IMG/VR virus record: IMGVR_UViG_3300023179_000149 | Location: 1-52,217 of that record | From: a virus | Strand: one strand, 5' to 3' | DNA length: 52,217 bases | Shown here: positions 8,015 through 15,133 of the stretch, one piece after another | Numbering within the stretch: position 1 is the first letter of the stretch | How the letters are laid out: every line of letters starts with the position of its first letter | Notes under the pieces: generated by a model | The model's database searches: none | The model's input: only the letters and a program-made list of their open reading frames with translations | What the model was told of the DNA's origin: nothing | Translations under genes and position numbers: made by a program

Positions 8015-8043
8015 TCCCAACTGCAGCCTGGGACAGGATGCTG
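8015..8043 (+). ncRNA. H-type pseudoknot RNA element A, copy 2
   Basis: TCCCA (8015-8019) pairs with TGGGA (8029-8033) around loop ACTGCAGCC. CAGC in the loop (8024-8027) can pair with GCTG at 8040-8043. Compared with copy 1 at 6977-7005 the stem changes on both sides while loop and GCTG are kept. It is followed by CCTTTGCAC and the ATG of the SSB-like gene at 8067. Confidence 0.55.
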
Positions 8044-8066
8044 CACTATCCCTTTGCACAACAACC

Positions 8067-8477
8067 ATGTCTTCTGCTAACAACGGTAATTTAATCGGTA
8101 CAATCGTATCCGAAATTAACTACCGTCAACCCAATGATCAACTAAACGTAACACAATTCCGTGTTGCACCAGTTGATGCACGTGATGGCGATTCTGCTAT
8201 TCCTCTCACTGCTTACAACGGTGTAGGAAAAAATATCGCCGATAAATACAACCAAGGTGACACAGTTGGTATAACTTACCGACTGCGTTATACAACTTGG
8301 CAAGATAAAGAAGGTAAGTACTTGAGCCGTATGGAAATTGTGGTAACTTCTATTACTACAATCCGTCTTGGTAAAATCAGTACTGCTAAACGAGTTGAAG
8401 AAACAGCTGGTACCAACAAACCAACTGATAATCAACTCAGCCTCCAGGAAGATGATCTCTTGCTGGCTTCTATTTGA
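8067..8477 (+). CDS. Single-stranded DNA-binding-like (OB-fold) protein
   Basis: 136 residues. The pattern NGNLIGTIVSEI, a strand FRVAPVDARDG, then VGITYRLRYTTWQDKEGKYLSRMEIVVTSI is what a single OB fold of the SSB type looks like. The C-terminus is acidic and hydrophobic (QEDDLLLASI), like the protein-interaction tail of bacterial SSB, though not the canonical DDDIPF. It would coat single-stranded DNA during phage replication. A second, larger SSB-like protein is at 24131. Preceded by RNA element A2 and followed by a clear terminator. Confidence 0.6.
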   Translation: MSSANNGNLIGTIVSEINYRQPNDQLNVTQFRVAPVDARDGDSAIPLTAYNGVGKNIADKYNQGDTVGITYRLRYTTWQDKEGKYLSRMEIVVTSITTIRLGKISTAKRVEETAGTNKPTDNQLSLQEDDLLLASI

Positions 8478-8489
8478 TGGTCACACTTA

Positions 8490-8511
8490 GGGGATCTATG
8501 GATCCCTTTTC
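8490..8511 (+). terminator. Rho-independent terminator after SSB-like gene
   Basis: GGGATC (8491-8496) pairs with GATCCC (8501-8506) across the loop TATG, followed directly by TTTT. A second hairpin (GTGGT...ACCAC) follows at 8513-8534. It ends the transcript of the first small-gene group. Confidence 0.75.
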
Positions 8512-8644
8512 TGTGGTCCTCATCTGAGAACCACGTTAACTTTAAATTAATATAGTTAATAAAAATAATTAAATAAATATTAAACGTTCTTAAGGTTTTG
8601 TTTATATTTCCACATAAATAAATTTTCTTCTTTTCACCACGCAA

Positions 8645-8890
8645 ATGCTTCGTTTCTTTTCAACCTCCTTAATTGCCGCTGGATCCGCTTTCCTCATCTG
8701 GTCAAAACTAAACGACGTCCAAAAAGATAACATTAAACAAATCATTAAAACTAATAGACAAAAACTTGCTAACTTAATTTCTCCAGATGTAAATGATGGT
8801 GATTTAACTGACCTAGTAGATCCTTCCGTACTAGAAGAAATTGCTAAATATTGTAATGATAGTCAACCCAATATGGTTGACCCTTCTTAA
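8645..8890 (+). CDS. Small membrane-anchored protein, 81 aa
   Basis: 81 residues with an N-terminal hydrophobic segment (FFSTSLIAAGSAFLIWSKL) then an acidic soluble tail. It looks like a single-pass inner-membrane protein, possibly one that modifies host membranes early in infection; no family recognised. An AT-rich 130-base leader separates it from the terminator at 8490. Confidence 0.55.
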   Translation: MLRFFSTSLIAAGSAFLIWSKLNDVQKDNIKQIIKTNRQKLANLISPDVNDGDLTDLVDPSVLEEIAKYCNDSQPNMVDPS

Positions 8891-8992
8891 TAAATATCAA
8901 ATCAAATAACTTACTTCGTTTAAACATTTTTTATTTTATGAATCAAGTTTGTATTTAAACTTGCTTCGTTCCACTCCTTTGCATCAAAAATC

Positions 8993-9226
8993 ATGCGCCA
9001 AGATTATTCTTTCCTCTATCAAAAGAATGACGACGGTTACTTAATCACCATTCGTGGTGACTTCGCAGAAATGTTAAGAGTAAACGTTCTTGAGAAACGT
9101 TCTCAATACATTAAGTTTGAAGCACCCATCGATGTCATTCGCAAAAGCGTCAACCTTCTCATAGGACAAGGTTATCGCCAAAAGCGGGACCTTGAACTAT
9201 CATGGAGGCCGTTGGCTGCTGACTAA
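8993..9226 (+). CDS. Hypothetical protein, 77 aa
   Basis: 77 residues, mixed charge, likely alpha/beta, no motif recognised. CCTTTGCAT lies about 9 bases before the ATG. The leader also carries two ACTTRCTTCGTT repeat copies (8909 and 8959) and a stretch similar to the leader at 6943-6975, so this gene is probably controlled like the first early gene. Confidence 0.6.
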   Translation: MRQDYSFLYQKNDDGYLITIRGDFAEMLRVNVLEKRSQYIKFEAPIDVIRKSVNLLIGQGYRQKRDLELSWRPLAAD

Positions 9227-9260
9227 AAGTCTGCATAAAGGCATATGACTTAATAAATCT

Positions 9261-9617
9261 ATGCCTTTCCAACCTGTCCCACTGCCACCTACTGCAATGC
9301 AAATCTCTTCTGAACAAATCAACAAAATAGAGTATGTCATTTCTCATTTTAGTTTTGAAAAAATTCACTTAGCCATGATAACTCTTGACTGGGTTTGGGT
9401 TAGTGAGAATGGTGAGTTAAAAGTTCCTTCTGTTGCTGAATTAAAAGCTAAAGCTGCTTATTTATTAATGCAAACATTAAAAAATAATTCAGAAGAACAA
9501 TACACATATTCATCGGGAGGTATTACTGCCAAAAGATTTTTAAAAACTGACGAATCTCCCGAACTTTTTGAGTTGTCATTTGTATTAACAAGTTGTGATT
9601 CAGAATTCTACCAATAA
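9261..9617 (+). CDS. Hypothetical protein, 118 aa
   Basis: 118 residues, globular composition, start ATG 9261. Two helical stretches (around 18-45 and 60-80) and a beta-rich C-terminus ending in FELSFVLTSCDSEFYQ. No membrane segment and no family recognised. Lies 34 bases after the previous stop in the early small-gene series. Confidence 0.6.
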   Translation: MPFQPVPLPPTAMQISSEQINKIEYVISHFSFEKIHLAMITLDWVWVSENGELKVPSVAELKAKAAYLLMQTLKNNSEEQYTYSSGGITAKRFLKTDESPELFELSFVLTSCDSEFYQ

Positions 9618-9637
9618 ATTCACACTACACAATTCAA

Positions 9638-9862
9638 ATGAAATATCAACCTTATTCACAGCTATCTTTAATAGCATCCGGTTTTGCATTAGCTTTTATT
9701 TTATTTAATGGACTTCAATATATAGTAAATCAAAACGTTAGCAAATATTGCAATGTACTCCTTAACAAAATTGTTGTTGTTGAACATATTACTGGCACTT
9801 CTAAATTCTGCGTTTCAAGAAAAGTATTAGAAGGACCTACTAATTTAACCTTACCTCAATAA
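9638..9862 (+). CDS. Small membrane protein, 74 aa
   Basis: 74 residues with one N-terminal transmembrane segment (about residues 8-26, LSLIASGFALAFILFNGLQ) followed by a region with two cysteines that could face the periplasm. Followed by an AT-rich hairpin at 9884-9903 (ATAGAAA/TTTCTAT). Function unknown. Confidence 0.55.
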   Translation: MKYQPYSQLSLIASGFALAFILFNGLQYIVNQNVSKYCNVLLNKIVVVEHITGTSKFCVSRKVLEGPTNLTLPQ

Positions 9863-9953
9863 CAAATAACAATAGATCATTCAATAGAAATTTTTATTTC
9901 TATGGTAATACTGTTGGTTTTTAAAAAATTGTATCCTCTTGACTACAGTACAA

Positions 9954-10130
9954 ATGAACTCACTAAATCAACACTGGACTGCTGACATGCTTGATGCACT
10001 ATCAGACATTGCAGACGAACAAGAGTTAGCAATGCGTGAATCAGAACAAGATGAATGGGATGGTGTAGAGAAATTTCCAATTACCGACATCCCTCCACCA
10101 ACAACTTATGACCAGTCAACAGAATCCTAA
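9954..10130 (+). CDS. Small acidic protein, 58 aa
   Basis: 58 residues from ATG 9954 (a TTG at 9939 would add five). Highly acidic (DEQELAMRESEQDEWDGVE), no hydrophobic core, no family recognised. Very acidic small early phage proteins sometimes mimic DNA, but nothing here proves that. Its end overlaps the ATG of the following frame at 10108. Confidence 0.55.
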   Translation: MNSLNQHWTADMLDALSDIADEQELAMRESEQDEWDGVEKFPITDIPPPTTYDQSTES

Positions 10131-10512
10131 TAATGATGATGATGTAATCACAATCATTATTGCTCTCATCTACTCTCTTTTTACAATCATTTTCCCAATC
10201 CTATGGCACTTCTACCAGCACAACAAATCATCGCTAAAATCCTCAACTACGATCCCGTCTCAGAAGAAGAGGGTCTTACCCAATACCACGTCGAACCAAA
10301 CTGTTCTCTTGAAACCCCAGGTGGAAATAAAGCAGGTGACATCTACAAAACCAAACAAGATGTCCTCCGCTACTACTGGGTTCCAAAAGGAGGCAACCAC
10401 ACCAAAGAGGAGAAAAGAGACCTCGAAGGTTGGTACGACATCCCCAACCTTGAAGACATCGAAGAGTGGGTCTTCGATAGCGTTTGTTTCACTCCAGCAG
10501 ACGATGAAGTAG
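10108..10512 (+). CDS. Possible membrane protein overlapping the next gene
   Basis: 134 codons. Residues 13-34 form a clean transmembrane helix (VITIIIALIYSLFTIIFPIL), but after about residue 35 the frame is Ser/Thr/Lys-rich and overlaps the better-looking gene at 10203-10559 in a different frame. Either the N-terminus is real and the frame has an overlapping partner, or it is a decoy. It would fill the otherwise empty bases 10131-10202. Confidence 0.35.
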   Translation: MTSQQNPNNDDDVITIIIALIYSLFTIIFPILWHFYQHNKSSLKSSTTIPSQKKRVLPNTTSNQTVLLKPQVEIKQVTSTKPNKMSSATTGFQKEATTPKRRKETSKVGTTSPTLKTSKSGSSIAFVSLQQTMK

Positions 10513-10559
10513 AACCAGATCATCCAGATTCTTGGCTTACGTTGTTGGGACTCATATAA
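10203..10559 (+). CDS. Hypothetical acidic protein, 118 aa
   Basis: 118 residues with globular composition, acidic overall, several Trp/Tyr residues (RYYWVPKGGNH, GWYDIPNLEDIEEWVFD). It is more protein-like than the overlapping frame 10108-10512. No family recognised. The next gene starts 32 bases downstream. Confidence 0.6.
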   Translation: MALLPAQQIIAKILNYDPVSEEEGLTQYHVEPNCSLETPGGNKAGDIYKTKQDVLRYYWVPKGGNHTKEEKRDLEGWYDIPNLEDIEEWVFDSVCFTPADDEVEPDHPDSWLTLLGLI

Positions 10560-10591
10560 ACAAAACTTACTCTGAAACTCACTCTGAATCT

Positions 10592-12223
10592 ATGCAGTTC
10601 CAACTCCCATCCAACCTTCAACAACACCTTGCCAAATACGATCCTGAATTAAAGAAGACTATTTCAAACACAACAACTAAAACATCACGCAGCACTCTTG
10701 GCTTACCAGATGATCTAATCCCTGCCCATATCATCAGAAAAGAAGAACAGTTAGAAGCAGTAACTTATATTAATGGTAGACCAATTGAACAAAGATTACA
10801 TATATTTCGAAAGAATTCTGGTGAAATTAATGGTATTATTTACCACTTAGAAAAATTATGGCTAGCTGCTTGGTTACCTAATCCTGGAGAAGATTACGTT
10901 TATGGAATAACGTTTGCATTCAAACCTGGTGAATACGAAAAAATTAAAATTCCTTTTGGTAATACAGAAAAATTATTTAATAAAGATACTGTTATTACCA
11001 AGAAATATGGACGAGTTGATCTATGTTCGTGGACAAAATGCATAACAATAGATGATATTACAACAGGATTTAATACACTATATTGGTCTCATAATGCTAA
11101 TAGTTATAAACAGAAAATAAATGCAGCAATCAAACCCGCAATCAAATTGTTTACTAATCAGATTAAACAAACTATACCTCATTGGAAAGATGATGGTTAT
11201 CACAATATATTCGGACGATTAGATCCAAAAAGAAATAATTATAAATATATATTATCTTTATCTAGTGATTTTCCTTCTGTACCAGGGGTAGAACTATATA
11301 AGATGTATCTAGATGACAACAACAAATATCTATTAGATAAGCCCTGGTTCAAACGTTATATCAATACAGAATCACAAAAGATCATTGATGCCTTTAATCA
11401 TCCAGACACTGAGTCACCTGACGTATTATTAGATATACACAAAGACATAACAAAGATTCTTACATGGATTAATAAAGTACTAAAGATATGGCCTGCTTGC
11501 CCTGTTGATTATTTACAGACAGCTATAAGCAATAACACATTCAAAACACTTACTATGCATAGTTTGTATCACTCACTTTCCTCACCAGACTTAGTGCATA
11601 CCTGGCTTAATACTTATCTACCAGTAGAATCTTTCTTTAAAATTATTACTAAGTACATGGAAGAATGGTTTAGTAAGTTTACAAACTATTCACAAACTAC
11701 CAAATACAGAACTACATTTGATTCATTGCGAGATACAATAACAATGCTTGATCAGATACTTACAGCAGGTGAAACTATTGATCCACCTAAGCGTTGGCGC
11801 ATAGAAGAATTCCATGATCATATCCAGACTAAAGCATGGACAATAAAGAATCCTAATCAAGAATTACCACAAGATCTATTCCCTACACCTATCAAAGTAT
11901 TAGATGAAGAACAGAACTGGACATTCTTCCAGCCTAAAGATACCCACCAGCTATCCCAATGGGGGCAAGCAGTACGTAACTGTGTAGGCACAGCTGAGGG
12001 ATATGCTAATAGTGTTAAATCAAAGAAAGCTTTCATCGTCTTGTGCTTGTACAATAACAAACCTTTATTCACTGTCTTACTTAAAGTATTAAACGGTGTT
12101 ATGCACGTAGACCAGATTGTTAGTCTATCTAATGCCAGGCTCACCGACATTGAAAGAAACCTCTATGAAGATATGTTTAGCAAAGCGTTGCAGTTACGAG
12201 AAGAAGAACTAAAATTAGCATAA
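10592..12223 (+). CDS. PcfJ-like protein
   Basis: 543 residues from ATG 10592; a TTG at 10532 in frame would add 20 residues overlapping the previous gene. The C-terminal part (about residues 440-535) shows the PcfJ-domain pattern: L-x-x-WGQAVRNCVGTAEGYANSV, then FIVLCLYNNKPLFTVLL, then a Q-x-x-x-L-S-N-A-R motif. PcfJ-like proteins occur on plasmids and phages and their activity is not established. The N-terminal 400 residues are not recognised. The gene is visibly more AT-rich than those just upstream. Confidence 0.6.
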   Translation: MQFQLPSNLQQHLAKYDPELKKTISNTTTKTSRSTLGLPDDLIPAHIIRKEEQLEAVTYINGRPIEQRLHIFRKNSGEINGIIYHLEKLWLAAWLPNPGEDYVYGITFAFKPGEYEKIKIPFGNTEKLFNKDTVITKKYGRVDLCSWTKCITIDDITTGFNTLYWSHNANSYKQKINAAIKPAIKLFTNQIKQTIPHWKDDGYHNIFGRLDPKRNNYKYILSLSSDFPSVPGVELYKMYLDDNNKYLLDKPWFKRYINTESQKIIDAFNHPDTESPDVLLDIHKDITKILTWINKVLKIWPACPVDYLQTAISNNTFKTLTMHSLYHSLSSPDLVHTWLNTYLPVESFFKIITKYMEEWFSKFTNYSQTTKYRTTFDSLRDTITMLDQILTAGETIDPPKRWRIEEFHDHIQTKAWTIKNPNQELPQDLFPTPIKVLDEEQNWTFFQPKDTHQLSQWGQAVRNCVGTAEGYANSVKSKKAFIVLCLYNNKPLFTVLLKVLNGVMHVDQIVSLSNARLTDIERNLYEDMFSKALQLREEELKLA

Positions 12224-12333
12224 AACAAGCTAATAGCAATAGTTAAACTAAAAATAAATGACTTCTGTATCTAGAAATAGAAACGGTTGGCATTTTAATT
12301 AATTCTTAAACTCACTAACAAACACAAATTTAC

Positions 12334-12618
12334 ATGGAAATTCAAGAAATTCAAATTCTAAATGATCTCGCAATTATTTATGCTTACATAGATGACATGA
12401 TTCTAGTTCAACACAGTAATGAGATCACTCCAGCTGAATATAAACCAGGTTTATGTACAACTGTTGTAGATATATCAGATATACCGGCATGGTTACCGTT
12501 AAATCAAATGAGTTTAATTGAACAAATTCCAGTTATAGAGAAATATGTAAACTTAGAAAAACTTGAATGGACTCTTGTAGAAGATGAAGTTGATGGAGAT
12601 ATGAATGATATTTACTAA
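12334..12618 (+). CDS. Hypothetical acidic protein, 94 aa
   Basis: 94 residues, acidic, alternating hydrophobic pattern, no recognised motif. Preceded by a 110-base AT-rich gap holding nothing clear. Ends in a DEVDGDMNDIY acidic tail. Confidence 0.55.
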   Translation: MEIQEIQILNDLAIIYAYIDDMILVQHSNEITPAEYKPGLCTTVVDISDIPAWLPLNQMSLIEQIPVIEKYVNLEKLEWTLVEDEVDGDMNDIY

Positions 12619-12762
12619 AATATTCTTACTCTAATCAACTCATTATTTTTTATGTCAACCTCAAAACTTAAAGAACTTTATGTTTAGAAAATTGTAACTG
12701 AAACAAAATTAAATTTCTTGAAAAGTAACCATTAACATGATCAATTCATCCAAGGTGTCACA

Positions 12763-12966
12763 ATGTTAGAAGGAAAACACATTATTGTCCATCTTAAAGA
12801 ATGGAAATCAATCATTAATGCATTAGATATTCTTGAAGTTTTATTAAAAAGTAAACATGAAGACCTTACTTCAAATATAAATAACGATTTACTTGAGTCT
12901 CTTCAAGCACATTTTGATGCAAAAGAAATTTCAAAATTATCAGACAGAATTTCTCAAATCCGTTGA
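12763..12966 (+). CDS. Hypothetical helical protein, 67 aa
   Basis: 67 residues, almost wholly predicted helical (WKSIINALDILEVLLKSK), with an AGAAGG-like ribosome-binding stretch only inside the reading frame. The 144-base gap before it contains an 11-codon frame but no convincing gene. No family recognised. Confidence 0.5.
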   Translation: MLEGKHIIVHLKEWKSIINALDILEVLLKSKHEDLTSNINNDLLESLQAHFDAKEISKLSDRISQIR

Positions 12967-12970
12967 CAGT

Positions 12971-13081
12971 ACTGATTAATCTAATCAGTATAACAACCTT
13001 TAAGTTACTTTAAAATTTGTGAACGTAGTTGTGTTTTGCATGACTACGTTCTAAAATAACGATCCGGTCCTGGATACGACC
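12971..13081 (+). ncRNA. Cluster of three hairpins between early genes
   Basis: Three consecutive hairpins: ACTGATT/AATCAGT (12971-12989), GAACGTAGT/ACTACGTTC with a 13-base loop (13021-13051), and GGTC/GACC (13066-13081). None is followed by a U-run, so they are not ordinary terminators. They precede the operon starting at 13114 and may form a structured leader or a processed small RNA. Confidence 0.4.
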
Positions 13082-13113
13082 TTAAAATTTTCTAGTCCCT
13101 TTCATCCTGCACC

Positions 13114-13308
13114 ATGAATTCAACTGAGGTTTACTCCACAACAGAAGCCATGCTCCGATACGGCGGACGTTTTTTTCAATCACTAGCTACCGCAATACGT
13201 TATGCAGACAGCGAAAACAGAGAACGTATATTTCTTGCCTTTCCTAAAATCCTTTCTGAATATGGTCCACAAAGCAAATTCTACAACCCAATAGAGGAGC
13301 AAAAATGA
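13114..13308 (+). CDS. Hypothetical protein, 64 aa
   Basis: 64 residues, aromatic and charged (MLRYGGRFFQSLATAIRYAD), no recognised family. Its stop overlaps the next start by 4 bases. It leads a coupled chain that runs to 14571. Confidence 0.6.
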   Translation: MNSTEVYSTTEAMLRYGGRFFQSLATAIRYADSENRERIFLAFPKILSEYGPQSKFYNPIEEQK

Positions 13309-13628
13309 GACAAACTGAAATTCACTTTGAAGATACAGAATTTACCTCAATCACTGGAAAAGTTTATACATTCAAAATGAATCCTATGAGAAAACTTGAT
13401 TTAATTATAAAAGCATTGAGAGATATTATTAAAGAAGAAGATAAACTTCACATGATGGATTGCAATTTACCAATCGGTTCAGATGAAAAAATATTAAGTG
13501 CAATTGAAGAACTTGAATACATTACTGAATATGATCCAACAGACGATATGGCTAACAGCGAACCAAATATAACAGCAGATGAAATGCATTCTTCTGCATG
13601 GAAACAACACTTAGCATTTCACTCCTGA
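13305..13628 (+). CDS. Hypothetical acidic protein, 107 aa
   Basis: 107 residues, acidic, N-terminal beta-like stretch then helices. A GAGGAGCAAAA sequence 5-15 bases before the ATG is one of the better Shine-Dalgarno sequences in this region. Coupled by overlap to both neighbours. No family recognised. Confidence 0.6.
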   Translation: MRQTEIHFEDTEFTSITGKVYTFKMNPMRKLDLIIKALRDIIKEEDKLHMMDCNLPIGSDEKILSAIEELEYITEYDPTDDMANSEPNITADEMHSSAWKQHLAFHS

Positions 13629-13861
13629 TGAACAACTACGTCGCCTTAGTATCTGATCAAACATTAAGAATTTCTTGGATTTATTTATCAGCCAATTCTT
13701 GGGATGAAGCCGTAGATCAACTTGAAGAAAACGGATTTGAAGTTGTTACAGATCAAACAGAAAACTTCTCTGATATTGACTTGACTGATGCAAGCGAAAG
13801 ACAAAAATCTAATGTACATACTATTGAAGAAATCTTACCTTATGTAGTGCTGTATTCATGA
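13628..13861 (+). CDS. Hypothetical protein, 77 aa
   Basis: 77 residues starting at ATG 13628, which shares a base with the previous stop (TGATG). A frame start at 13598 would add ten residues and overlap more. The pattern VALVSDQTLRISWIYLSANSWDEAVDQLEENG reads as a small beta-alpha domain. Stop overlaps the next ATG by 4 bases. Confidence 0.6.
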   Translation: MNNYVALVSDQTLRISWIYLSANSWDEAVDQLEENGFEVVTDQTENFSDIDLTDASERQKSNVHTIEEILPYVVLYS

Positions 13862-14571
13862 ACAGTTCATTAACTTGTCCATCTGAAAATTCAAAAACAG
13901 GTGGAATTGCTGTTTCAACTACCTCGAGGGAATCTTGCCCATCTACTTGTAAACTTGCAGGTAAAGAAGGAGGTTGTTATGCAGAGGCAGGTTATTACAC
14001 ACGAATGCACTGGGATGCTGTTACAGCAGGTACACGTGGATCCGAACCCATTGTATTTATTAACGAAGTTAAGAAGTTACCTCGTCTTCAAATATTCAGA
14101 CACAACATTGCTGGTGACTTATGGCATGAACCAAATGCTACAGATATTATTCACCAGGAATACCTTTATAAATTAGCTAAGGCAGCTTCTCACCTATTGG
14201 CTGCTTGGACTTATACTCACCATAATTTAGACGGGATCAATGGTGCAGTTAATAAAAAAATTATTTTTAACTCAATTAAATTAAATTTTGTTGTAAATGT
14301 ATCAACTGAATCATTGGATGTAGCAGCACAACGCTACAAAGAAGGATTACCCACTGTAGTTGTACAACCAAAAGGACTACCAACTGCTTTTTTGCATAAC
14401 AAAGTAAGCTTTGTACAATGTCCTGCAACCTTACCAAAATCTAAAATCACATGCCAAACCTGTGGAGGCAGGTGGAAAAAGCCATTATGCGCCAGAGCAG
14501 ATCGAACTGTTGTGGTAGTATTTCCAGCGCACGGCATACGTGCTAAACAAGCAGTACTACAGTGTTCTTAA
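13858..14571 (+). CDS. Cys-rich conserved phage protein (DUF7227-like)
   Basis: 237 residues. The start NSKTGGIAVSTTSRESCPST-C followed by a GGCYAEAGYYTRMHW segment, then IFRHNIAGDLW and a C-terminal CQTC...C, matches a phage-borne family I recall as DUF7227 (unverified). Cysteines at about 7, 27, 31, 40 and near 190-210 could bind a metal. Function unknown; a radical-SAM or metal-dependent enzyme has been suspected for proteins of this look, but no defining motif is present here. Confidence 0.6.
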   Translation: MNSSLTCPSENSKTGGIAVSTTSRESCPSTCKLAGKEGGCYAEAGYYTRMHWDAVTAGTRGSEPIVFINEVKKLPRLQIFRHNIAGDLWHEPNATDIIHQEYLYKLAKAASHLLAAWTYTHHNLDGINGAVNKKIIFNSIKLNFVVNVSTESLDVAAQRYKEGLPTVVVQPKGLPTAFLHNKVSFVQCPATLPKSKITCQTCGGRWKKPLCARADRTVVVVFPAHGIRAKQAVLQCS

Positions 14572-14575
14572 CCAA

Positions 14576-14731
14576 ATGAAAAGAAACGGCACCAAACGTT
14601 TTGTTACAATTGCTGTCTATCTTGACGGCGAATGGAAAGAACTTTCGTACAATACGCAAAACCCCGCATGGAAAGAAACCGTGCAAATCTTAAGACAAGC
14701 TAAAGATAAATTTAGACTTATTTACAACTGA
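14576..14731 (+). CDS. Small basic protein, 51 aa
   Basis: 51 residues from ATG 14576, 4 bases after the previous stop; a frame start at 14540 would overlap it and is less likely. Compact beta-beta-alpha-like pattern (RFVTIAVYLDGEWKELSYN then a helix). No family recognised. Confidence 0.55.
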   Translation: MKRNGTKRFVTIAVYLDGEWKELSYNTQNPAWKETVQILRQAKDKFRLIYN

Positions 14732-14740
14732 GAAATTTAA

Positions 14741-14965
14741 ATGTTCAAACCAATTCCACCAGTTCCACCAGTTCCATCAATTCCGCCTGTCGGTCCGCCT
14801 AATTCTTTCTCTGTATTAAATGTAAATACACCACTTGGAAACCTAAGTGGGCACATAATGAAAACAGGCATTATTACCTTTATAAAATTAACAAATTCAC
14901 AAGGTAAGAAATTTAATTTAAAATCAATTGATATAGGAATTACAAAACAAATTGATGTTTCCTAA
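14741..14965 (+). CDS. Hypothetical protein with proline-rich N-terminus, 74 aa
   Basis: 74 residues. The first 20 are PIPPVPPVPSIPPVGPP repeats, the rest a short beta-rich segment. Nine bases after the previous gene. Proline repeats could be a spacer or virion-binding tag; the function is unknown. Confidence 0.5.
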   Translation: MFKPIPPVPPVPSIPPVGPPNSFSVLNVNTPLGNLSGHIMKTGIITFIKLTNSQGKKFNLKSIDIGITKQIDVS

Positions 14966-15133
14966 ATGATAAATTTCGTATGCTCTTCTTTAGCGTGTGT
15001 TCAAATGTATTTAGGCGTGGGATACGTAAATCTATCTATAGGTAACACTTTGATTTACACTGCTTATTTTAAAAATAAAACTTATGTTTGCAATGTTGTT
15101 GCAGATAATTATCAATGTGAGTTAAAAAACTGA
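14966..15133 (+). CDS. Short Cys-containing protein, 55 aa
   Basis: A 55-codon frame (ATG 14966, TGA 15131-15133) directly abutting the previous stop (TAAATG). It has a mildly hydrophobic N-terminus and four cysteines (VCSSLACVQ, YVCNVV, YQCELKN), which could mark a secreted or periplasmic protein. It ends 12 bases inside the convergent gene at 15122-15745. Similar in layout to the short Cys-bearing membrane protein at 9638. Confidence 0.45.
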   Translation: MINFVCSSLACVQMYLGVGYVNLSIGNTLIYTAYFKNKTYVCNVVADNYQCELKN

